Shown piece by piece: positions 4,374-9,554 of a stretch of 9,554 bases of DNA. Origin of the DNA: Candidatus Omnitrophota bacterium (GTDB lineage Bacteria; Omnitrophota; Koll11; Tantalellales; Tantalellaceae). The position numbers were made by a program, and so were the translations under genes. The notes under the pieces were generated by a model that was not told the origin of the DNA, did not search any database, and saw only the letters and a list, made by a program, of their open reading frames with translations. The stretch covers positions 1-9,554 of the forward strand of contig JADGBB010000043.1 of the NCBI GenBank assembly GCA_015231715.1, given 5' to 3'. Every line of letters starts with the position of its first letter. Positions within the stretch are counted from its first letter, which is position 1.

Positions 4374-4509
4374 TTTCAGGGACCGGGGCGGGTTTTATGA
4401 GTACAAGTTTCAATGCTCGAAATGCGGGAAAGCAGTAACCGTCCAGGATTCAACGAAAATGAGCGAGGCTCAGGTTAGAAAATTACATAAATGTAAAAGA
4501 GAGGTTTGA
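4348..4509 (+). CDS. 53-residue zinc-finger protein
   Basis: The start at 4348 is preferred over the in-frame ATG at 4318 because GGAAGG (4336-4341) lies six bases upstream; it overlaps the previous gene by 26 bases. FQCSKCGK at residues 22-29 and HKC near 48-50 form a C-x2-C...H-x-C site. The loop between carries QDSTKMSEAQVRK. The fold is a single zinc finger of the kind scattered in phage early operons. A binding role is inferred only from the metal site. Confidence 0.6.
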   Translation: MSLQNTKFNFRDRGGFYEYKFQCSKCGKAVTVQDSTKMSEAQVRKLHKCKREV

Positions 4510-4510
4510 T

Positions 4511-4732
4511 GTGAATGGTTATTTAGACATGATAAGTGAAAACTGCGGATTTCATAGAAGAATTTCACAAACAAAGTCAAAAAACTTTCAACACCCAGTA
4601 CATGATTTTGCTACTGGAGAGTTCGCAGGCTATGCAGAAAGTGACGATAGCTACAAAAAGAGAATAGAAGCGGAGCTGAAAGATAGAAAACAAAAAAGAG
4701 AAAGAGAGCGACATGATAAAAATAATTTTTGA
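4511..4732 (+). CDS. Small charged protein of unknown function (73 aa)
   Basis: The gene has a GTG start at 4511, one base after the previous stop, with AGAGAGG just upstream. The first half is mixed in character (NCGFHRRISQTKSKNFQHPVH). The C-terminal third is an extremely charged helix (KKRIEAELKDRKQKRERERHDK) like those seen after zinc fingers in other proteins of this window. It overlaps the next gene by 20 bases. Not recognised. Confidence 0.55.
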   Translation: MNGYLDMISENCGFHRRISQTKSKNFQHPVHDFATGEFAGYAESDDSYKKRIEAELKDRKQKRERERHDKNNF

Positions 4733-4991
4733 AACCGAAGATCAGGCCGACAAATTTTTAAGAGACTGCGTGGCTCCATGCGATATTCCGAACGTAAAGG
4801 AACAAATGAAACTTTGCGGCTATATAAAGCAAAGCCCCGTTAAAGAGGCGAAGGAGTTAATCGAATATCGCAAAACCACAGCGTGGGAAAGCGATTACCA
4901 TCAAAGACATAAAGAGGTGATAATTGAATTTGAAAAGCAACTAAATATTTTAATAAAAGCAATCGAATATTTGGAGGCACGACAACGATGA
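4713..4991 (+). CDS. Helical protein of unknown function (92 aa)
   Basis: The ATG at 4713 is preceded by AGAGAG. The N-terminal part (IKIIFETEDQADKFLRDC) looks like a short strand plus helix; the rest is a long helix with a heptad-like tail (EVIIEFEKQLNILIKAIEYLEARQR), so oligomerisation through a coiled coil is likely. There are three cysteines in the first half, with no clear metal pattern. It is joined to the next gene by an ATGA overlap. Function unknown. Confidence 0.6.
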   Translation: MIKIIFETEDQADKFLRDCVAPCDIPNVKEQMKLCGYIKQSPVKEAKELIEYRKTTAWESDYHQRHKEVIIEFEKQLNILIKAIEYLEARQR

Positions 4992-5143
4992 AAAACTATC
5001 CGAAATTGCATAACAGTTTTCGCTCTTTATATAAAGAGTTTGCAGAAAACAGGCAGAAGGCCAGGGCAAAAATAATCTTTATAGCCTTAATTATCGGTTT
5101 TTGCGTTTTTTTCTATCTGCTTGAAAAAATTGTCTTGACCTGA
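4988..5143 (+). CDS. 51-residue single-pass membrane protein
   Basis: The ATG at 4988 overlaps the previous stop, with GGAGG at 4973-4977. A charged N-terminal helix (SLYKEFAENRQKARAK) is followed by one hydrophobic span, about residues 29-47 (IIFIALIIGFCVFFYLL), and a short tail. The positive-inside rule puts the N-terminus in the cytoplasm. It is too short for an enzyme; a small membrane-associated regulator is possible. The end of this gene carries the -35 region and first operator motif of the next transcription unit. Confidence 0.65.
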   Translation: MKNYPKLHNSFRSLYKEFAENRQKARAKIIFIALIIGFCVFFYLLEKIVLT

Positions 5144-5163
5144 GAATACTGTCTTGATAATTT
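5131..5163 (+). promoter_or_regulatory. Promoter with two direct TGTCTTGA motifs
   Basis: TTGACC (5135-5140) and TAATTT (5158-5163), 17 bases apart, are a reasonable sigma-70-type pair. Two exact copies of TGTCTTGA lie at 5131-5138 and 5150-5157, one over the -35 and one just before the -10, 19 bases apart. The same octamer forms the palindrome at 8500-8521. It looks like an operator, possibly autoregulation by the ribbon-helix-helix gene that follows. Confidence 0.5.
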
Positions 5164-5191
5164 AAAGTTTATTACTTAACGGAGTGTAAAA

Positions 5192-5491
5192 ATGAAAAGA
5201 GAATCAAAAGAGTTAACGGGCGGGTATAAAACAGTATCAATGAAGCTGTCCCCTGAAATTACTCAAAAAATTACAGAAAAATCAACAGGAAATGAATCGA
5301 AACTGGTTGAAGACACGGTTTTTCCGCTATTGAAAACAGTAAAAACCATTGACCCGCGGAAATACAAAGCAGCCCCTCTGGTCAGAAAAACGCTGGTATT
5401 CTCAAATAAATTTGTATCTGAAATTAACAAAAAAAAGGTGAAAAGTGTCGGCGCACTCGTTGACTCAGTGCTGAAGACAGCATGGCTATAA
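5192..5491 (+). CDS. Tandem ribbon-helix-helix-like DNA-binding protein
   Basis: This gene encodes 99 residues; the ATG at 5192 has GGAG eight bases upstream. Two similar units are visible. Residues 13-47 (YKTVSMKLSPEITQKITEK...ESKLVEDTVFPLL) and 65-99 (RKTLVFSNKFVSEINKKK...VGALVDSVLKTAWL) each have a short strand with alternating residues, a helix, a turn with a small residue, and a second helix ending in a hydrophobic cluster. This is the ribbon-helix-helix pattern used by CopG/Arc/MetJ-type repressors. Such proteins normally dimerise, so two units in one chain would make a built-in dimer. It stands directly behind the doubled TGTCTTGA motif, and autoregulation is inferred. An alternative is a partition or plasmid-copy protein. 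Confidence 0.6.
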   Translation: MKRESKELTGGYKTVSMKLSPEITQKITEKSTGNESKLVEDTVFPLLKTVKTIDPRKYKAAPLVRKTLVFSNKFVSEINKKKVKSVGALVDSVLKTAWL

Positions 5492-5588
5492 ATCGAATTA
5501 AATAAACTATTCTTTTAGAAGTCGAGGATGTTATTATGGGAAAAGACAAAAGGGTAACCTGATAATTGAAGCTACCACAGAATATGTT

Positions 5589-6341
5589 GTGCTTCAGCTT
5601 AATTACAATCAAAGAGCAATAGTAGATGCAGAAGATTATGAAAAAATAAAAGATTTTCATATTTATGCCTGGCATGAAGTGAAAAGCGGCAATTATTATT
5701 GTTTCTTTTGGTCGGAGGGCAGAGATGTAAGGCTTCATAGATTTCTAACGAACTGTCCCGACGGATTTGTTGTAGACCACAAAGATAGAAATACTCTAAA
5801 CAACAGACAATCAAATTTAAGAGTTTGCACTCAAAGAGAAAATACCTTCAATTCTATCGGAGTCAACAAGACTTCAAAATTCAAAGGAGTCCATAAGTGT
5901 ATTAACGATAAATATAAATCAAAATATTTTGTGGCTAAAATTAGGATAAATTCTAAAAAGGAAAAAATTTTAGGATATTATACAAATGAACACAACGCAG
6001 CCTTAGCTTACAATATAGCTGCAAAAGAATATTTTGGAGAATTTGCTTTTTTAAATGATGGTTTAGACAGAGTCAATCCAGAAGATGAAATAATATATTT
6101 ATCTGGCGAAGATAATTCAAGGAAAAATAAAAAAATAAAAGATTCCTACCGAGGAGTGACTTTGCACAATAAAACAGGGAAATATAGAGCCAGATTAACA
6201 ATCAAAAAGAAGGAAATTTGCTTAGGTTATTTTATGACTCCAGAAGAAGCTGCTATGGCATATAATGAAGCGGTATTGAAAAATAAAAAAAACATAACCA
6301 GCAGGATAAAATTAAATAGAATTGAAGAAAAGTCATTATGA
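5589..6341 (+). CDS. HNH homing-type endonuclease with two AP2 domains (N-terminus shifted)
   Basis: This protein has 250 residues if read from the GTG at 5589. The N-terminal third has the HNH_3 pattern: LHRFL with H50, VVDHKDRNTLNNRQSNLRVCTQREN at 61-85 with the D63-H64 pair and asparagines, and a REN.FN end. Two AP2-type DNA-binding domains follow, at about 95-156 (SKFKGVHK...NAALAYNIAAKEYFGEFAFLN) and 186-235 (SYRGVTLHNKTGKYRARL...AAMAYNEAV). It is a freestanding homing endonuclease wedged between the regulator and the primase. Upstream, an ATG at 5536 with a GAGG site starts MGKDKRVT and then hits a stop; one extra A in the A-run at 5548-5551 would join it to GNLIIEATTEY in this frame. 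So the natural start is probably 5536 and the gene carries a one-base loss. The ATGA overlap with the next gene is intact. Confidence 0.85.
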   Translation: MLQLNYNQRAIVDAEDYEKIKDFHIYAWHEVKSGNYYCFFWSEGRDVRLHRFLTNCPDGFVVDHKDRNTLNNRQSNLRVCTQRENTFNSIGVNKTSKFKGVHKCINDKYKSKYFVAKIRINSKKEKILGYYTNEHNAALAYNIAAKEYFGEFAFLNDGLDRVNPEDEIIYLSGEDNSRKNKKIKDSYRGVTLHNKTGKYRARLTIKKKEICLGYFMTPEEAAMAYNEAVLKNKKNITSRIKLNRIEEKSL

Positions 6342-8458
6342 TTACATATAAAGACTATGCCTCTCAAAATATCAGCATTTTCCCATGTAACATAAATAAA
6401 GCACCAGCAACGCCACATGGGTTCAAAAACGCGACAATAGATATCGAAACATTAAATAAACTCTTTTTCAAAGATAATTTATTTATTGGGCTCCCCACTG
6501 GCAAGGTAAATGGAATAGTGGTAGTCGATTTCGATGTGAAAGATGGATGGACAATTGATTCATTGTATAAAGCCATTAAGGAATATGGTCCATTGCCTGA
6601 TACATTCACGGTCGATACTCCTTCGGGTGGTAGACATTTTTATTATTATGATCCTGAAACAGAGCTGTCTTCTCATGTCAGATTTTTTCATAAAAGCATC
6701 GCTGCGGACATTAGAGCAAACAACGGATATGTAATAGCCCCCGGCTCTGAAGGGTATGAGATTCTTGACAATTTCGATGACAACCCGATTGAAAATTTCT
6801 ATGACAAATTAGCCCCCTTGCCGGACTGGATAAAAAATTTCCGAAAAGAACAGAAAACAACGGAAACCGCTCTGACGATAACCCTACCTGAATCTGAAAT
6901 CCGTGAAATCCGGTCAGCTCTTAACTATATCGACTCAGACGACCGGGACACATGGGTGAAAGTGGGCATGGCTTTAAGAAGTACCGGCTGCGAATCGGCC
7001 CGCGGGCTCTGGGATGAATGGAGTCAAAAATCAGAAAAATTCAATGCAAAAGACCAGGCGGCAAAATGGCAGACTTTTAAGCCTTCGGATATTACTATTG
7101 CCTCAGTTTTTCACATGGCAAAAAGGGCGGGCTGGGAAACGACATATAGAGAGCCGGATATCTTGCCGCCGGTTATTCCGCCTGCTTACACAGAGCCGGA
7201 GCTGAAGAAAATGCCGGAAGAGTTTTTTAAGCCCGGAGGTCTGGTTCAGGATATTTTTGATTATATTATCGGGAAGTCAATCCGGCCTCAGCCTATTTTT
7301 GCGCTGGCAGCGGCATTAACGGCAGTGGGAGCATTGATCGGCAGGAAGTACGAAACAGTAACGAATATCCGGTCAAATATTTATTGCCTATGTGTCGGCC
7401 CTTCGGGGTGCGGGAAAGAGACTCCCAGATCGGCATTGAAAACCCTCTTCAGGGCTGCCGGATGCCCGGACATGGCATCAACAGAAGACATTGCCTCAGA
7501 TACGGCAATCGTAACAACCCTGGAAGAACACCCTTCGCAGGTTTTTTTATTAGATGAAATCGGCCGCTTTATAAAAACAACAAATAACTCAAAAAATACA
7601 TACCTGTTTAATGTCGTAACTTTACTTTTAAGGCTTTACTCTTCAGCTAACGGAGTTTTCAGCGGGAAAAAATACGGGGATAAATCCCGAAATGTCGTTA
7701 TTTCAAACCCGAATCTCTGTATATACGGAACGACAGTGCCGGAGACTTTTTACAAAGGGCTGCCCCGTGAAAGTATAGACGATGGATTTTTGAATCGAAT
7801 GTTTGTATTTGAAACCGACACCCCCCGCCCGAAAAGAAATACGAAATTACACGTCGGCCCGCCGCCTCTGGAGCTATTAGACCAGATAAGGGCATTGAAT
7901 AAAAAGACAACGAACGTGAGCCCTGACGGGAATCTTGACCATGTTGAAAATGTCAAGCCATACACGGTACCGATGTCAGTCGAAGCACTTTCAATCCTTG
8001 ACGAATATTACGATCATATAGACGAAAAAAGGAATGTTCTTGCAAAAGCAGGGAAACCGGACTCAATATATACCCGGACCGTTCAGCTTGCTCAACAGGT
8101 CGCGCTGATAGTGGCAGTCGGAAAAAACATGGACACCCCGGTTATCGGAGAGGATGAAATTGTTTATGGAATACAATTAGCAAACCACCTGTCAGAGTAT
8201 ATGAATTATATCGTAGAGAATTTTATTGCAGGGAATGAGCTGGAACATGAAGTAAAAAGACTGGAAAAAATTATCCACAGAAAAGGCCGGATAACATTAT
8301 CGGAAATAACTCGCCTGACTCAGCACCTTCGGGGTCACGAAAGGCAGGATGTTCTGGCAACACTTGAAGACTCAGACGTAATTTACAGGATGAAAGGCAC
8401 GGAAAAAACCCGTGGAATTACATGGTTTTATTCAAAAACTCCGGATTTATTGGAATAA
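6338..8458 (+). CDS. Prim-Pol / PriCT-2 / ATPase replication protein (primase-helicase)
   Basis: This 706-residue multidomain protein is the main replication enzyme here. Residues 1-165 are a bifunctional primase-polymerase domain: VVVDFDVKDG with D64 and D66 as metal ligands, TPSGGRH (94-100) and ADIRANNGYVIAPGS (123-137). Residues 186-266 match PriCT-2 (LNYIDSDDRDTWVKVGMAL...W). The rest is a DUF3987-like ATPase with Walker A GPSGCGKE (354-361), Walker B VFLLDE (402-407), GTTVPE and FLNRMFVFE, ending in a small winged-helix-like tail (KGRITLSEITRLT...). The Walker A residue after Lys is Glu rather than Ser/Thr. It would prime and unwind DNA in the cytoplasm. The ATG at 6338 overlaps the endonuclease stop, and the ribosome site is weak. 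Confidence 0.9.
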   Translation: MITYKDYASQNISIFPCNINKAPATPHGFKNATIDIETLNKLFFKDNLFIGLPTGKVNGIVVVDFDVKDGWTIDSLYKAIKEYGPLPDTFTVDTPSGGRHFYYYDPETELSSHVRFFHKSIAADIRANNGYVIAPGSEGYEILDNFDDNPIENFYDKLAPLPDWIKNFRKEQKTTETALTITLPESEIREIRSALNYIDSDDRDTWVKVGMALRSTGCESARGLWDEWSQKSEKFNAKDQAAKWQTFKPSDITIASVFHMAKRAGWETTYREPDILPPVIPPAYTEPELKKMPEEFFKPGGLVQDIFDYIIGKSIRPQPIFALAAALTAVGALIGRKYETVTNIRSNIYCLCVGPSGCGKETPRSALKTLFRAAGCPDMASTEDIASDTAIVTTLEEHPSQVFLLDEIGRFIKTTNNSKNTYLFNVVTLLLRLYSSANGVFSGKKYGDKSRNVVISNPNLCIYGTTVPETFYKGLPRESIDDGFLNRMFVFETDTPRPKRNTKLHVGPPPLELLDQIRALNKKTTNVSPDGNLDHVENVKPYTVPMSVEALSILDEYYDHIDEKRNVLAKAGKPDSIYTRTVQLAQQVALIVAVGKNMDTPVIGEDEIVYGIQLANHLSEYMNYIVENFIAGNELEHEVKRLEKIIHRKGRITLSEITRLTQHLRGHERQDVLATLEDSDVIYRMKGTEKTRGITWFYSKTPDLLE

Positions 8459-8568
8459 ATGATAGAAAAAAGTGAAAAAAAATAAAAAAAATTCCTTTTT
8501 GTCTTGACAAGTTTCAAGACAGATGTTGTATTGTTATTATTGAGTAACAAATAATAAGGAGAAAAGAG
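8459..8568 (+). promoter_or_regulatory. Intergenic promoter region with two palindromes
   Basis: After an A-rich stretch, TTGACA (8504-8509) and TGTATT (8527-8532) are 17 bases apart, a good promoter for the genes from 8569. A perfect inverted repeat TGTCTTGA-N6-TCAAGACA (8500-8521) covers the -35. A second one, TTATTATT-N8-AATAATAA (8534-8557), lies in the leader just before the AAGGAG ribosome site and could hide or frame it. Both could be regulator targets. Confidence 0.55.
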
Positions 8569-8784
8569 ATGAAAATTAAAAAAATTGTATCACAGCACAG
8601 GCGAGACTTTACAGCTATTTATGAGTGTGAACAGTGCGGACATGAACATGAAGGAAGCGGTTATGATGATGCAAACTTTCATCAAAATGTAATTCCAACA
8701 TTTGTTTGTAAGGAATGTGGCAAGAAAGCAGCAGATGATTACAGACCTTTAGCAACTAAATTTCCCGAAGGTCATCAGGTTTAA
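8569..8784 (+). CDS. Two-knuckle zinc-ribbon protein (71 aa)
   Basis: The ATG at 8569 follows AAGGAG at 8556-8561. The protein has CEQC at residues 20-23 and CKEC at 47-50, a classic C-x2-C...C-x2-C zinc ribbon with a histidine-rich loop (GHEHEGSGYDDANFHQN). It is the first gene of a new transcription unit under the palindromic promoter. The structure is clear, but its partner is unknown; related phage proteins are often unannotated. It probably acts in the cytoplasm as a DNA-, RNA- or protein-binding module. Confidence 0.7.
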   Translation: MKIKKIVSQHRRDFTAIYECEQCGHEHEGSGYDDANFHQNVIPTFVCKECGKKAADDYRPLATKFPEGHQV

Positions 8785-8841
8785 TGAAACCCGCCCGCCG
8801 AAGCGTATCCGGCTAATAAAAATAGGAAATTGAATATATAG

Positions 8842-9036
8842 ATGTCCGGCAATAAAGACTCAGGCAATCGCTCAATCTTAATTGACTACGACAGGCAGGA
8901 ACGCGTATGCACTGCCTGTCATGTTAAAAAGCCGTTTGCAGGTTTTAGATGGGACAGCAGGAGAAACTGCCCGTTTGCTATTTGCCAGGGATGCGAAGCG
9001 AAGAAAAACGGGGCAAGATATATAGAAAAAAAATGA
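8842..9036 (+). CDS. Treble-clef-like zinc-finger protein (64 aa)
   Basis: The ATG at 8842 has only a weak ribosome site (AGGA at distance), so the start is uncertain. CTAC at 23-26 and CQGC at 48-51 bracket KPFAGFRWDSRRNCPF, matching a common small zinc module (CxxC-x-x-KP...F...R...CxxC) found alone or in front of HNH nuclease domains in phages. Here the nuclease part is absent, so the protein is either a stand-alone binding module or a remnant. C43 is an additional cysteine. Confidence 0.65.
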   Translation: MSGNKDSGNRSILIDYDRQERVCTACHVKKPFAGFRWDSRRNCPFAICQGCEAKKNGARYIEKK

Positions 9037-9054
9037 AATCAATGGAGACAAAAA

Positions 9055-9219
9055 ATGTATAACAATAATTTTAACAACAATTTTAACAACAATTACAATT
9101 ATTACCATAACGCGCAGCGGATGGAATCTCGCAGAAGTGCGACAGAAAAAAATGCTTTTAAAAGAAAAGAGATTGAAGCTGAGCTTAAATCTGAAATAAA
9201 AAACGAAAAGGAGCGTTGA
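9055..9219 (+). CDS. 54-residue protein with an asparagine-rich repeated N-terminus
   Basis: The ATG at 9055 has GGAG seven bases upstream. Residues 1-16 are built of NNNF/NNNY units, encoded by a short tandem DNA repeat around 9060-9095 (AACAATTTT-type units). The remainder is a charged helix (MESRRSATEKNAFKRKEIEAELKSEIKNEKER). The stop is followed after one base by the next gene's ATG. The low-complexity tract may be a linker, a slippage-prone contingency tract, or functional in self-association. No family is recognised, and the frame could be questioned, but ribosome site and spacing support it. Confidence 0.55.
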   Translation: MYNNNFNNNFNNNYNYYHNAQRMESRRSATEKNAFKRKEIEAELKSEIKNEKER

Positions 9220-9220
9220 C

Positions 9221-9554
9221 ATGTCAGTGACATTGAATCAATTATCGGAATGGATTGACAAAAAATTCCCTGGTCAAGCAAATCATAAAAAAAACTGCGC
9301 CTTGCCGGAGAGCTTTCGGCCTTTCGAGCCGAAAAGAACAGCTCAAAAATACTGCTCCCCACGCTGTTCTCAAATCGCAGGAGAAACGCAACGGAAATCA
9401 TACAAAAAAACTGAAAAACTTAACCTTGAATTAGCTGAAAATAGAAGAAAAGAAAGACTAAAATGGGAAAAAGAAAACGCTGAGAGTATTGAAACTGAAC
9501 GAAATAAAATGCAAGCTGAAAACGAATACAAATCCAGGCTTTTAATCTCCACTC
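9221..9554 (+). CDS. Zinc-finger protein with long charged helix (3' end outside window)
   Basis: The ATG at 9221 has AAGGAG seven bases upstream; the frame stays open to the window end (111 residues seen). The N-terminal part has NHKKNCALPESF, then KYCSPRCSQ at about 47-55, giving three cysteines and a possible histidine ligand. A very long charged helix (residues about 60-105, rich in K, E and R) follows, probably coiled coil. The YCSPxC motif and the charged tail resemble the gene cut off at the start of the window. Function unknown. Confidence 0.6.
   Translation, partial: MSVTLNQLSEWIDKKFPGQANHKKNCALPESFRPFEPKRTAQKYCSPRCSQIAGETQRKSYKKTEKLNLELAENRRKERLKWEKENAESIETERNKMQAENEYKSRLLIST

Noticed and set aside
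8785..8841. Terminator-like GCCG...CGGC before the gene at 8842
   Set aside because: The stem is only about four pairs and no T-run follows.

Overview
The window looks like an early or accessory replication region of a temperate phage, or of a related plasmid or integrative element, in a bacterium of low to moderate G+C. Supporting signs are a Prim-Pol/helicase-like replication protein, a homing-type HNH-AP2 endonuclease, many 50-100 residue genes in tightly overlapping runs, and several tiny zinc-finger proteins. All convincing genes are on the + strand with ordinary AGGAG-type ribosome sites. The host cannot be fixed from the sequence. A spirochaete such as Treponema, a group known to carry chromosomal integrons, is one guess. 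No structural, lysis or integrase gene is visible.

Layout. (1) 1-587: the tail of a zinc-finger gene, overlapped by a helical protein of unknown function. (2) 588-3110: a block unlike its surroundings, which I read as a short array of integron-type gene cassettes without an integrase (CALIN-like). Single genes (a DNA methyltransferase, a CCESWGY protein, and two unknown small proteins) are separated by 91-95 nt imperfect palindromes. These palindromes begin with a (..AAC) box and a TTCAAGCG segment and end with ACGCTTT and a GTT(A/G)TA(T/C) box, the layout of attC sites. Each cassette's two ends carry complementary 15-16 nt arms, and the arms are matched within a cassette rather than across a junction. 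Two cassettes have nearly identical flanks around unrelated genes. (3) 3111-5143: a run of ten small, mostly overlapping genes (zinc ribbon, SH3-like, helical, and one single-pass membrane protein). (4) 5192-8458: a protein with two apparent ribbon-helix-helix units, an HNH-AP2 homing endonuclease gene that seems to have lost its proper start through a one-base loss, and the large Prim-Pol/PriCT-2/ATPase protein. (5) 8459-9554: a promoter with an operator-like palindrome, then four small genes, three of them zinc-finger proteins. The last runs off the end and resembles the gene cut by the window's start.

Working together. The primase-helicase would drive replication. The ribbon-helix-helix protein is the natural candidate to regulate two promoters that share an 8-nt motif (TGTCTTGA): two direct copies over its own promoter and an inverted pair over the promoter at 8504. 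The cassettes look like swappable accessory cargo. The methyltransferase, which has no partner nuclease here, could protect the element against host restriction. The integron reading rests on direct sequence patterns; function, mobility and host are inference.
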